A DNA stretch of 64,000 nt, taken from positions 62,001 to 126,000 of the forward strand of contig CAZGLL010000001.1 of NCBI GenBank assembly GCA_964526225.1, read 5' to 3'. A program made the translations under genes and the position numbers. Shown here one piece after another: positions 44,506 to 52,374 of this stretch (position 1 is its first letter; every line of letters starts with the position of its first letter). The notes beneath the pieces were generated by a model that searched no databases, was not told where the DNA came from, and was given only the letters and a program-made list of their open reading frames with translations. The DNA comes from DRYM01 sp964526225. Its GTDB lineage: Archaea; Thermoproteota; Thermoprotei_A; EX4484-217-1.

Positions 44506-45447
44506 CTAAGGTAGAACTTCATTTATAGCCTTTAAAATTGTTTCTTTCTTCCTATAGATGCCAAAGTTTTTAGCTAAAAACTTATCAAACCATCCATAGT
44601 TTAGTGAACCACCTGCTGCATAAGGATGACCTCCGCCATTAAGTTTTTCAGCTATGGGTACGAGATTTACGCTTTCATTTCCTCTTCTCAAGCTAACCTT
44701 ACCTTCTGGAGATAAGACGACTATTATGTCATAGCCTTTTTTAGCAAGGATATCCGCTATTTCTCCTGCGGGAATATTTCCTTTAACAAGTGCTACCTTA
44801 AACCCTTTAATTCTATATGATTCTAGTGTCTTCAGACATTCTCTTAGCATTTTCTTTTCTTTAGAAATAACTTCTCTAAATTTCTTTTCAAGATCATTAT
44901 TCCAAAATATTCCTTTAGACAGCATTTCCACAAGGTTTTCTAATGATGTACCTTTATAGCTTATTACCTTTGATAATTTCTTGGAGATTTCGTTAGAGAA
45001 AATCCAAAAATCAGCGTCACGTGCTAAGAAAGCAATCTTAGCCGCTATTGCATCGTTTGGGAGTAGTCTTCTTTGAACCAATTCTGCTCCACAAAACCTT
45101 TCGTTAACTATGAGTTCATCAATAAGCTTTTCAATTTTAACTTTGGCTTCATGATTCCATAAATGATGGTCAAACCATCTTATTTTAACTTGGTGGTTGT
45201 CTTTTATATCCTTTAATATCCTACTTACGTCACCTAGTAAGTGTTTATTCAAGCCTAAATCGGAAATGATTATTTCTGATACGTTGGTTTTGATAGGTAA
45301 GTTTTCAAGAGTAATGTGAAGCATTTGAGGTTCTGAGAAATAAACTTTAAAATCGCAGCCAATTTTATTAGCATACCTTAACACTATTGCTGCTGAAGCT
45401 ATACCGTCTAAATCTTTCCCGTGTGTTAAACTGACTACTACCGCCAA
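44506..45447 (-). CDS. DHH-family phosphoesterase
   Basis: This 313-residue DHH/DHHA1 protein is probably an exonuclease or nanoRNase-like phosphodiesterase. It has LTHGKDLDGIASAAIVLRYA near residue 7, ISDLGLNKHL near 60, the signature IRWFDHHLWN near 90 and a C-terminal DHHA1 glycine-rich motif EKLNGGGHPYAAGGSL near 270. These metal-binding aspartates and histidines are intact. RecJ- and NrnA-like functions are both possible. The start is ATG 45447. It lies 20 bp upstream (in reading direction) of the peptidase gene. Confidence 0.9.
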   Translation of the reverse strand: MAVVVSLTHGKDLDGIASAAIVLRYANKIGCDFKVYFSEPQMLHITLENLPIKTNVSEIIISDLGLNKHLLGDVSRILKDIKDNHQVKIRWFDHHLWNHEAKVKIEKLIDELIVNERFCGAELVQRRLLPNDAIAAKIAFLARDADFWIFSNEISKKLSKVISYKGTSLENLVEMLSKGIFWNNDLEKKFREVISKEKKMLRECLKTLESYRIKGFKVALVKGNIPAGEIADILAKKGYDIIVVLSPEGKVSLRRGNESVNLVPIAEKLNGGGHPYAAGGSLNYGWFDKFLAKNFGIYRKKETILKAINEVLP

Positions 45448-45467
45448 GCTTTAATCACTCTTTAACC

Positions 45468-45761
45468 TTAACCCAGCATTTCTATTTCTAATTCATCACC
45501 TACTATATAAACCTTAGTAGACGAAACTGAAACCTCCTTAATAATTGTCCCCTTAATTAGGGCTTTTTTAAATTTTGATTCAACCTTTCTTTTTTCAAGC
45601 AAAGACCTTAGCGCTAGTCTTAAGGCCTCACTTTTTGAAATTCCATGAACTGTACAGTAGTTTTCGAGAACCATTGCTTCACGGTCTGAAAGCATCACAG
45701 AGACCATTTTCCCCATGCTTCCACCAGCGTACACATGAATAATATTGTTGTAGAAGTACAT
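45468..45761 (-). CDS. Ribbon-helix-helix (CopG-like) regulator
   Basis: The longest frame is 97 residues. The ATG at 45716 (MGKMVSVMLSDRE) is preceded by GGTGGAAG and is the better start, giving 82 residues. VSVMLSDREAMVLENYCTVH and GISKSEALRLALRSLL form the RHH strand and two helices. A basic linker and a short beta tail follow (VYIVGDELEIEML). Four TGTTCAA/TTGAACA copies lie 100-200 bp upstream of the start, next to a TATA-like run, so autoregulation through these is plausible. It precedes the DHH gene by 20 bp. Confidence 0.78.
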   Translation of the reverse strand: MYFYNNIIHVYAGGSMGKMVSVMLSDREAMVLENYCTVHGISKSEALRLALRSLLEKRKVESKFKKALIKGTIIKEVSVSSTKVYIVGDELEIEMLG

Positions 45762-45786
45762 TTCTTCATGAGATAAAATCTAAATA

Positions 45787-45918
45787 CAAACAAATATATA
45801 AATTAATGCATCATTGTTCAAGAATGTTCAAGAAGATATTGAACAAAATAAGCGTTTAGCAAATATAGCGCTGTAATACGCTTACGTATAATGTAGGCTT
45901 AATTAAATTTCTGTTCAA
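45787..45918 (-). promoter_or_regulatory. RHH gene promoter with four TGTTCAA-type sites
   Basis: TGTTCAA occurs at 45815-45821, 45825-45831 and 45912-45918, and its complement TTGAACA at 45839-45845. The first two are direct repeats 10 bp apart, which is one DNA turn, as expected for side-by-side RHH dimers. The third is inverted. They lie just upstream of a TATA-like AATTTATATATTTG (minus strand, about 45802-45788). These are candidate operators for the RHH protein encoded next. Confidence 0.55.
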
Positions 45919-45962
45919 ATATGCATCCATTATATCTACTAAATAACGCTAAAACTTGGTTA

Positions 45963-46919
45963 TTACTCTGAGGGATCCCTTATACCTTCTTCAGTAATTA
46001 CGAAAACAGCTTCGCCTTCAGGTAGATGAGGCGCATCAACTACTCTTGCTATTCGTCTATTGCCTCTACTCTTTCTTAGTTGAACTCTTACTCCAGGAGC
46101 ATGGTATAGTACATGGCCTCCTACAGCTTGTGTTGGATCACCGTAGAAAACGTCGGGTCTTGCCATTACTTGGTTTGTTACAACAACTGCAACATTATAT
46201 ATCTCTGCTAGTCTCATAAGCTGATGGAGATGTCTGTTTAGCTTTTGCTGTCTTTGTGCTAAATGTTCTCTACCAATGTATTCAGCTCTAAAGTGCCCTG
46301 TTACGGAGTCTACAACAACAAGCTTAATGTTCTCTTTAGGTACTAAATCAAATAGTTCATCCACTACGGCCATTTGGTGATCACTATTTACAGCTCTAAC
46401 GTAGTAAATGTTCGCCATTACTTCGTCAGGGTTTAAACCCAGAGCCCTAGCCATAGATTCTATTCTTTCCCATCTAAATGTTCCCTCAGTATCAATGTAT
46501 ACTGCTTTACCTCCTAAGCCACCCTTTTCCGGAGGTAATTGGACATTAACTGAAAGCTGAAGACAAATCTGAGTCTTCCCAGTACCATATTCGCCAAAGA
46601 ATTCCGATATAGTTTTAGTTTCTACACCTCCACCAAGAAGTGCATCTAAGTTTTTACTTCCAGTGGTTATCTTTTTAACGACCGCTCTTTCCTTCTTTAA
46701 TTCTAAAGCTGTCTTAATTCTAATATCTAATGCTTCACGTGCTGCCTTAATTATTCTCTGAGCTGTAGCTAAAGGTATACCTACAGCAGTGCTTAACTCT
46801 TGAGGGGTAGCTACAGCTATTGCTTCGAGAGTACCATAACCTGCCTCTATAAGCTTAGAAGCTGTACTTTTACCTACACCTGGTAATTCAGAAATATTCC
46901 TTATTTTTTTACTCACCAC
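45963..46919 (-). CDS. radA: RadA recombinase
   Basis: RadA is the archaeal RecA/Rad51 strand-exchange protein. The 318-residue protein has an N-terminal HhH DNA-binding region (ISELPGVGKSTASKLIEAGY), Walker A GEYGTGKTQICLQL near residue 108 and Walker B LVVVDSVTGHFRAEY near 205. The loop-1/loop-2 region has QQKLNRHLHQLMRLAE and QVMARPDVFYGDPTQAVGGH near 250. The C-terminal helical tail is short. Two GTG codons begin the gene (46919 and 46916); GAGGGGTG lies a few bases upstream and is part of a long inverted repeat (46922-46981). It is divergent from the 47173 gene. Confidence 0.96.
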   Translation of the reverse strand: MVSKKIRNISELPGVGKSTASKLIEAGYGTLEAIAVATPQELSTAVGIPLATAQRIIKAAREALDIRIKTALELKKERAVVKKITTGSKNLDALLGGGVETKTISEFFGEYGTGKTQICLQLSVNVQLPPEKGGLGGKAVYIDTEGTFRWERIESMARALGLNPDEVMANIYYVRAVNSDHQMAVVDELFDLVPKENIKLVVVDSVTGHFRAEYIGREHLAQRQQKLNRHLHQLMRLAEIYNVAVVVTNQVMARPDVFYGDPTQAVGGHVLYHAPGVRVQLRKSRGNRRIARVVDAPHLPEGEAVFVITEEGIRDPSE

Positions 46920-46921
46920 TC

Positions 46922-46981
46922 ACCCCTCATAGAAATGACTTACTTTTTAGCACTTAAATTCTTTATTCCTCTATGAGGGGT
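46922..46981. promoter_or_regulatory. 12-bp inverted repeat flanking the radA promoter
   Basis: ACCCCTCATAGA (46922-46933) and TCTATGAGGGGT (46970-46981) are perfectly complementary, 36 nt apart. The spacer includes an AATTTAA-like TATA on the minus strand near 46953-46959. The arm next to radA overlaps its GAGGGGTG ribosome-binding site. It could be a protein operator spanning the promoter. If transcription starts upstream of 46981, it would be a leader hairpin that hides the ribosome-binding site. Confidence 0.65.
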
Positions 46982-47000
46982 TGGGAGTATTTAAACTTCG

Positions 47001-47097
47001 TTCTAGTAGAGCAAACCGAAACTATTGTTAAGAATCACTCATGAAATCTTTAATGGTATTCTGCGATACCTAGAATTAGTTTCGGTTTCAACTAGAA
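47001..47097. ncRNA. Candidate structured RNA or nested palindrome between radA and the next gene
   Basis: Nested inverted repeats: TTCTAGT (47001-47007) pairs with ACTAGAA (47091-47097), AAACCGAAACTA (47013-47024) pairs with TAGTTTCGGTTT (47077-47088), and GGTAT...ATACC form an inner hairpin (about 47055-47070). The small asymmetric internal loop is AGAGC opposite CA. A TATTTAAA on the plus strand lies at 46988-46995. The outer stems could form an RNA leader or small RNA. No typical C/D or ACA box was recognised. The strand is unknown. Confidence 0.45.
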
Positions 47098-47172
47098 GTG
47101 GATAGTTTTATATTTTCGAATCCCATATCATACTTACGAAATATTAACGAAGCGCATGGAGGTGTAACTAAA

Positions 47173-47478
47173 ATGTCATCAAAGATAGAAGATATGTTAG
47201 AAAAATACGCAAAAGCACCGAAGGAGGTAAAGAAGGATCCGAAAACAGCTTGGGTAGAAAGAATGATGAGATCAGCAAGAAAATACTATAAACGATGCCC
47301 CTACTTTGACCATAAAACTAAGATATGCTTTATTACCTTAGGCGAGAAATGTACCCGTGAAGGCAAGTTCGACGGTTGCCCGATATTCTTAGACTTCCTA
47401 AGGAAGAAATATGATGAGTATACCTCTAAAGGGATACCTTTGCCAACAGACTTCCTAGATATAAGCGTTTCATTCTAG
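47173..47478 (+). CDS. Small cysteine-rich uncharacterised protein
   Basis: The reading frame starts at 47098, but the ATG at 47173 (MSSKIEDMLEKY) is the true start, because GGAGGTG lies 8 nt upstream and the preceding 25 codons are not protein-like. The resulting 101-residue protein is charged and helical at the N-terminus (EKYAKAPKEVKKDPKTAWVE). It then has CPYFDHKTKICFITLGEKC and GCPIFLDFLRKKY near residues 40-70. Four cysteines with CPYF and CPIF repeats suggest a metal site. The gene is divergent from radA; a role in DNA repair is only a neighbourhood guess. Confidence 0.75.
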   Translation: MSSKIEDMLEKYAKAPKEVKKDPKTAWVERMMRSARKYYKRCPYFDHKTKICFITLGEKCTREGKFDGCPIFLDFLRKKYDEYTSKGIPLPTDFLDISVSF

Positions 47479-47501
47479 AGAAATAGGTGGTTTAGTTAAC
47501 C

Positions 47502-47921
47502 ATGGGTGTATCCGTTACTGTTAGATTTACTTCAATTTTTGCGGAAAAAGTAAGTGAAATAATACCACAACCTCTGCAATACCATACCCAGCTTACTTTA
47601 CCTAGCGGAGATGTTGAAAAATCTGAAAGTAAGCTTAAAGTCCCATTCGTTTTCAATATGACGACAACTCCATTAATAGCCACAATAACGTTAAAAGGCT
47701 ACGTACTTGTAACAGGCTCGAACAATGAAATAAATGACGTATATGACGCAATAAGCAAGAAAAGACCTCCTCAAAGCATCTTCCTTACAACACTACATTA
47801 TACGCTAACTGAAGCTATAATAATGTCTAGAGAAATAGGCATTCCACCACCAATACCTATACCGCATCCTTCAAAAGGTAGCCATTATCAACATAGAAGC
47901 TTAACCCATGAAACAATATAG
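47502..47921 (+). CDS. Uncharacterised protein
   Basis: This 139-residue protein is not recognised. The N-terminal ~90 residues look like a beta-rich domain (VSVTVRFTSIFAEKVSEIIP, then KVPFVFNMTTTPLIATITLK and GYVLVTGSNNEI). The last 30 residues are proline-rich (GIPPPIPIPHPSKG) and end in HRSLTHETI, unusual for a small protein. It could be a homologue of prefoldin-like or PsrP-like binding domains, but I see no diagnostic motif. It begins with ATG 47502, preceded by TAGGTGG, 24 bp after the previous gene. Confidence 0.6.
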   Translation: MGVSVTVRFTSIFAEKVSEIIPQPLQYHTQLTLPSGDVEKSESKLKVPFVFNMTTTPLIATITLKGYVLVTGSNNEINDVYDAISKKRPPQSIFLTTLHYTLTEAIIMSREIGIPPPIPIPHPSKGSHYQHRSLTHETI

Positions 47922-47992
47922 TTTCATCTATAACCCAAAACATATAAATACCCGCGCGGTACATCAACACATAAAAACAAAAACTTCACGGT

Positions 47993-48277
47993 TTGATTGT
48001 TTTGAGAAAAAAGAATAGGAGAATAAGTCCATACAAAACCACCTATAACTTTAGCATATACCCTAAAATAAGAGCCTCTTCGGACGATTGGTTAAGAAAA
48101 GGCGCAGAAATAACTGTTACAATAAAAGATGTTGATGATAAAGGCAATGGAGTAGCCCATGTTCATGGAGTAAAAATCATTGTACCTAAAACATCAATTG
48201 GAGACAAAGTAAAGGTTGTTGTGGAAAAGGTAAGAGGAGACATAGGCTACGCTAGAGTAATAGAATGGCTTAGCTAA
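47993..48277 (+). CDS. TRAM-domain RNA-binding protein
   Basis: This 94-residue protein holds one TRAM domain. The core KGAEITVTIKDVDDKGNGVA near residue 36 has the characteristic GxGVAHVHGVKIIVPKTSIG loop, and KVKVVVEKVRGDIGYARVIE ends it. TRAM domains bind RNA; archaeal stand-alone ones act like cold-shock-type RNA chaperones or tRNA-modification adaptors. The N-terminal ~30 residues are basic (RKKNRRISPYK). The start is TTG at 47993 or 48002. It is followed after 1 nt by a HAD hydrolase, so the two are co-transcribed. Confidence 0.87.
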   Translation: MIVLRKKNRRISPYKTTYNFSIYPKIRASSDDWLRKGAEITVTIKDVDDKGNGVAHVHGVKIIVPKTSIGDKVKVVVEKVRGDIGYARVIEWLS

Positions 48278-48278
48278 A

Positions 48279-48968
48279 ATGAGAAGAGGCTCTATAGAAG
48301 TAGTTTCATTCGACTTCGACGGAACATTAGTTAACACTTCAACAGCCATGGAAGAAGCTACGACAATACTAATTAGAAACATATCCTTAATTTCAGGGAT
48401 TAACTATAGCCAACTTTACAGATCCTACACTTCAATTTCGGAGGAACTTTCGAAAAAAGGAAATTATAGTAGACACGTGTGGATTAAGGAGACACTTAAA
48501 CATTTTAACGTAATAGTAAGAAATAGTGAAATAACAAGGTTCGTAAAGGAATATTGGGAGTACATTACTGAGAATTCTTCCCCATATGATGAAGTAATGG
48601 AAGTTTTAGCATACTTAAAAAAGAAGGGGTACGCTATAGCTATTTTAACAAATACCGATGGATTATATGGTGTTAAAATGAAGAGAATTCTAAAAATTTT
48701 TCCCAAGAATCTTTTCGACTATATAGTTATAGCGGGTGAAGATACATCTAAACCCAAACCTCATGTCGAAGCCTTTTATAAGTTGACGAGAGAAGCAAAC
48801 GTTTATCCGGAAAAAGTAATCCATGTAGGTGATGATTACTTAGCAGACATTGTAGGATGTTTCAAAGCAGGATTAAAATGTGTACTTGTGGATAGAGAGG
48901 ATAAGATTCGGTCTTTCAAAAACACGGTTATTATTGGGGATTTGAAGAAGTTGTTAAAGTTCCTATAA
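48279..48968 (+). CDS. HAD-superfamily phosphatase
   Basis: This 229-residue hydrolase is of the phosphoglycolate-phosphatase-like type. The first motif, VSFDFDGTLVNTSTAME, begins near residue 8 and supplies the nucleophilic Asp. A helical cap domain lies between about residues 20 and 90. Motif II is IAILTNTDGLYG near 116 (Thr/Asn). Motif III is SKPKPHVEAFYKL near 150 (Lys) and motif IV VIHVGDDYLADIVGC near 185. Substrates cannot be told from sequence. It directly follows the TRAM gene (1 nt gap) and ends 13 bp before a convergent Lrp-type gene. Confidence 0.87.
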   Translation: MRRGSIEVVSFDFDGTLVNTSTAMEEATTILIRNISLISGINYSQLYRSYTSISEELSKKGNYSRHVWIKETLKHFNVIVRNSEITRFVKEYWEYITENSSPYDEVMEVLAYLKKKGYAIAILTNTDGLYGVKMKRILKIFPKNLFDYIVIAGEDTSKPKPHVEAFYKLTREANVYPEKVIHVGDDYLADIVGCFKAGLKCVLVDREDKIRSFKNTVIIGDLKKLLKFL

Positions 48969-48981
48969 GTATCGTTTTATC

Positions 48982-49224
48982 CTATTTACTTACCTCCTTA
49001 ACTACAACCATGGTTACAGTTGATTTAACGGGCTTAATCTTTCTAATCTTATTGAAAACTATTGATCTAATATCATCTAAGCTTTCGCCCTCTATTAAAG
49101 CAACTACATCATATATTCCGTAAACTAAGTATGCTGACTTAACCTCAGGATACCTATTTAGTTCCGTTAGAACATCTTCCTCTGTTCCAGCTTCAGTACT
49201 GATTAGAACAATACCCTTAACCAT
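48982..49224 (-). CDS. Stand-alone Lrp/AsnC ligand-binding (RAM) domain protein
   Basis: This 80-residue protein consists of just the RAM domain of Lrp/AsnC-type regulators: VKGIVLISTEAGTEEDVLTE then LNRYPEVKSAYLVYGIYDVV, ending IKPVKSTVTMVVVKEVSK. No DNA-binding HTH is present. Such proteins bind amino acids and may heteromerise with full Lrp regulators or act as stand-alone sensors in archaea. It starts at ATG 49224, divergent from thrS by 147 bp. Confidence 0.9.
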   Translation of the reverse strand: MVKGIVLISTEAGTEEDVLTELNRYPEVKSAYLVYGIYDVVALIEGESLDDIRSIVFNKIRKIKPVKSTVTMVVVKEVSK

Positions 49225-49371
49225 TGATTAATCCCCAGAATATATAGGATTGGTATTGTAGTTAAACTTAACTTATTTAAAGACGTTTAAAATAGCTTTG
49301 ATAAAAACGTAAAGGTTTAAGTATTTTGATATCTTACAGCATATTTGACTTAAAACACTGGTGAAAAATTT

Positions 49372-51216
49372 ATGAGAATACTTGCAGTACATGCCGAGAG
49401 GTTTTCATTTGAAGTTAAGCAGAAAGCCGTAGATAAAGCTGAAAAAGTACCTAATGAAAAAAGAAAATATTCTACTAAAAATGTGCTAGTTGTTTTCACA
49501 ACAGTTGAGGAGGGCGATGATAAAAATGTTGAAGCTCTTACTGAAAATGCGGCCAAAGAAATAGCCGAAATAGTCGACAAGGTGAAAGCTAGCGAAGTAG
49601 TTGTTTATCCGTACGCACATTTGTCGAAGAATTTAGCGCCACCTAATGTTGCAATTAGCGTTTTAAAGGAATTAGAAGGAAGACTCAGGAAGAAAGGGTT
49701 AAAAGTTTTTAGAACACCTTTCGGATGGTATAAAGCATTCGAAATTAAATGTTTAGGTCACCCATTATCTGAGCTTTCAAGAGAAATAAAACCAGAAAAG
49801 CCTGCCGAAGAGGTAAAGGAGGAACATGAATATGCGATATTAACACCTGATGGCAAACTTTACTCTCCTGAAGAATATGTTTTCGAGGATGAAAACTTCA
49901 AAATACTTGTTGAAAAAGAGGCTTTAAAGAAAGAACTTCCTGGAGGAAAACCGAAAATCCCGGAATACTGTGCTAAATTCGCTATAGAATGGGAGCCTTA
50001 TTCAGACCATGGACATATGAGATTTGGGCCTGAAGGAGCATTAATAATGGACTTATTAGCTGAATACTCGTGGCAAGTTGTTAGAAGCCTAGGCATACCG
50101 GTGTTCTACGTTAAAGGAACAAACATGTTTAATCTGAAAATAGATGCTGTAATGGAGCATGCTAAACTATTCGGATCAAGACTTTACAGCTTAAAAGTAG
50201 ACAATAACCAGTTAATATTAAGGTTTGCTGCATGCCATCAACAATTCGCAATGCTTAAAGACTGGATAATAAGCTACAAGAACCTACCTTTTGGAATGTT
50301 TGAGGTCGCAGATAGCTACAGACTTGAACAACCAGGGGAAATAACATTATGCTTTAGACTAAGGAAGTTCGTAATGCCAGACCTACACATAATAACCAAG
50401 GACCTTGAGGAAGCTAAGAAAATAACGTTTCTCGTACAGGAGAAAATATTTGAGGAAATAAGGAAAATAGGTAGAGAATACTATGCAATCTACAATACTA
50501 CGAAGAGTTTTCTGAAAGAACACTGGGATTATGTTCTGGAACTTGTTAGAAGAGAAGGAAAACCTGTTCTCCTAGTATTTTATCCTGAAGGAAAATACTA
50601 TTGGGTGATAAATGTAGAATACATTATAATAGACCATTTAAAGAGACCTAGGGAAATAGGAACATTCCAAATAGATATAGGGAATGCTAAACGCTTCAAC
50701 ATAACGTACCGCGACGAGAAAGGGGAAATAAGATACCCTATGATAATACATACTGCAATAATAGGCTCTCTCGAAAGATATCTTTACGCAATATTCGATA
50801 CCGCAGCTAAAGCAAGTGAAGAAGGTAAGAAACCTAGATTGCCAACATGGCTATCTCCCGTCCAAGTGAGGGTAATTCCGGTAAGTAAAGAATTCCTCAA
50901 TAAAGCTATTGAAATAGCTAAGAAGATTGAGGAATCGCAAATACGTGTAGATGTAGATGATAGAGATGAAACATTAGGGAGAAAAATAAGAGAAGCTGAA
51001 AAGAACTGGATACCTTACATAGTTGTAGTAGGTAAGAAGGAAGCAGAATCTAACATACTAACTGTAAGGATTAGAGGTGAAGAAAAGGAGAACATTAAGG
51101 AATTAACGCTTGAGGAACTAGTAAGAATAATTAAGAATGAAACAAAGGGTTACCCATGGAAACCTTTAACTATGCCGATGTTATTAAGTCAAAGACCTAT
51201 ATATAAGAGAGAGTGA
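49372..51216 (+). CDS. thrS: Threonyl-tRNA synthetase (archaeal type)
   Basis: This 614-residue class II synthetase charges tRNA(Thr). The N-terminal ~140 residues form the archaeal DTD-like editing domain, which hydrolyses Ser-tRNA(Thr): MRILAVHAERFSFEVKQKAV at the start and APPNVAISVLKELE near 85. The catalytic region (about 200-470) has FGMFEVADSYRLEQPGEITL (motif 2) near 305 and LRKFVMPDLHIIT near 332. The anticodon-binding tail begins near PTWLSPVQVRVIPVS (about 495). Because editing and catalysis are on one chain, this is a full-length ThrRS, not a split crenarchaeal pair. The ATG is at 49372. Confidence 0.95.
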   Translation: MRILAVHAERFSFEVKQKAVDKAEKVPNEKRKYSTKNVLVVFTTVEEGDDKNVEALTENAAKEIAEIVDKVKASEVVVYPYAHLSKNLAPPNVAISVLKELEGRLRKKGLKVFRTPFGWYKAFEIKCLGHPLSELSREIKPEKPAEEVKEEHEYAILTPDGKLYSPEEYVFEDENFKILVEKEALKKELPGGKPKIPEYCAKFAIEWEPYSDHGHMRFGPEGALIMDLLAEYSWQVVRSLGIPVFYVKGTNMFNLKIDAVMEHAKLFGSRLYSLKVDNNQLILRFAACHQQFAMLKDWIISYKNLPFGMFEVADSYRLEQPGEITLCFRLRKFVMPDLHIITKDLEEAKKITFLVQEKIFEEIRKIGREYYAIYNTTKSFLKEHWDYVLELVRREGKPVLLVFYPEGKYYWVINVEYIIIDHLKRPREIGTFQIDIGNAKRFNITYRDEKGEIRYPMIIHTAIIGSLERYLYAIFDTAAKASEEGKKPRLPTWLSPVQVRVIPVSKEFLNKAIEIAKKIEESQIRVDVDDRDETLGRKIREAEKNWIPYIVVVGKKEAESNILTVRIRGEEKENIKELTLEELVRIIKNETKGYPWKPLTMPMLLSQRPIYKRE

Positions 51217-51230
51217 AATAGTTTAAAACG

Positions 51231-51287
51231 TTAGTGATGAAGCTGTCGCTACTGAAAGAAAATGATGTAATGAACCTCCGCTGAAGC
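51231..51287 (+). ncRNA. C/D-box guide sRNA
   Basis: All four boxes are canonical: C GTGATGA (51234-51240), D' CTGA (51252-51255), C' ATGATGT (51262-51268) and D CTGA (51281-51284). The guides are 11 nt (AGCTGTCGCTA, 51241-51251) and 12 nt (AATGAACCTCCG, 51269-51280). It lies between thrS and the KH/PP-loop gene. This is the cleanest guide RNA in the window. Confidence 0.9.
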
Positions 51288-51316
51288 TTTTAGGTAATTA
51301 ATCATAAGGTGTTTTC

Positions 51317-52360
51317 TTGCACAAAATTACACAATCTTACATTCTTAAGGTGCTTAAAGAAGTTAGGGTTAAAAGCAAAATAGCCTCCAAACAATTACCT
51401 AAAATCGAAGACGTAGTTTATGATGACAATAATAATATCCTTTATATCATTGTTAGTGATAGACCTGATAGGAGCGCATTAATAGGGTATGGAGGTTTAA
51501 TAATTAAGGAAATAGGGAGAAAAATAAACGTTAATGAAATATCAGTTATTGCAAAAACAGATCTTCTCGTTAAAAGGAAGCGTATTAGCGAATCTATTAT
51601 GAAAGCTAAAGCTATTATGAGAAGGAGGAACATTCCGCAAGACATTAAAGAATTTCTTGAAATACTCATAGAACAACTTAAGCTGGAGAAGAAATTTCCT
51701 CCGAGAACAGTAATTAGAGAAGAAAAGGCAAAGAACATAAAAATTTTAGTTGCTTACTCTGGGGGAGTTGATAGTACTGCAACTCTTGTTTTGCTCAAGA
51801 ACATGGGCTTTAATGTTAAAGCGGTAACTGTAGATCCGGGACCTTTCATTTTACCTAATTGGGTTAGGGATAATATTGCAAAGGCTGTTAAGTTGCTATC
51901 TGTTGAACATGAGTTTATAAAGCCTATAGTTGATTTTCATGAAATAATAGAATATGCTAAAGAAGGAACCCATACGCCTTGTAGCCTATGTTACCCTGCG
52001 CTTGTAAATAGCATTTTTACGTATGCCGTAGAAAACATGTTTAGTATTGTTGCATTCGGAAACTTAATATCTACATCGAAATATTCACTAGATTTCCCCT
52101 TGAGAGAAAAGTTTTTGCTTAGAATAAACTTGCCTGGAGCATTTGCTCTCACAAAGCATGATACTAAACTGTTATCTAAAGGAATTGTTAATTGGAAGCC
52201 TTTGTATGGCTGTCCGCTACTTAGAAATTCTATGAAGAACCATAGATGGATGAGATATATAGCTATTGAAAGAATTCTTAGAGAAGTACGAGCGGGAATT
52301 TTAGAACCCATGGATGGGCTAAGATATATCAAGTCAATTTTAAAACTAGTAGGGAAATGA
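51317..52360 (+). CDS. KH-domain / PP-loop ATPase
   Basis: This 347-residue protein joins an N-terminal KH RNA-binding domain (DRPDRSALIGYGGLIIKEIG, near residues 52-71, similar to NusA KH) to a PP-loop N-type ATP pyrophosphatase domain with LVAYSGGVDSTATLVLL near residue 145. Two cysteine pairs or singles lie in THTPCSLCYP near 220 and YGCPLL near 295. Such cysteines in TtuA- and ThiI-like enzymes carry sulphur or a cluster. The architecture suggests a tRNA-thiolating or adenylating modification enzyme with its own RNA-binding domain. The start is TTG 51317. It is divergent in role from but next to thrS. Confidence 0.82.
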   Translation: MHKITQSYILKVLKEVRVKSKIASKQLPKIEDVVYDDNNNILYIIVSDRPDRSALIGYGGLIIKEIGRKINVNEISVIAKTDLLVKRKRISESIMKAKAIMRRRNIPQDIKEFLEILIEQLKLEKKFPPRTVIREEKAKNIKILVAYSGGVDSTATLVLLKNMGFNVKAVTVDPGPFILPNWVRDNIAKAVKLLSVEHEFIKPIVDFHEIIEYAKEGTHTPCSLCYPALVNSIFTYAVENMFSIVAFGNLISTSKYSLDFPLREKFLLRINLPGAFALTKHDTKLLSKGIVNWKPLYGCPLLRNSMKNHRWMRYIAIERILREVRAGILEPMDGLRYIKSILKLVGK

Positions 52361-52374
52361 GAAGTTAAATGAAA

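Noticed and set aside
45815..45845. CRISPR-like repeats
   Set aside because: TGTTCAA copies are 7 bp, irregularly spaced, and no cas genes are present; operator sites fit better.
47105..47120. tRNA T-loop-like TTCGAATCC
   Set aside because: The surrounding sequence does not form a cloverleaf and is AT-rich; it is a chance match in a gene leader.
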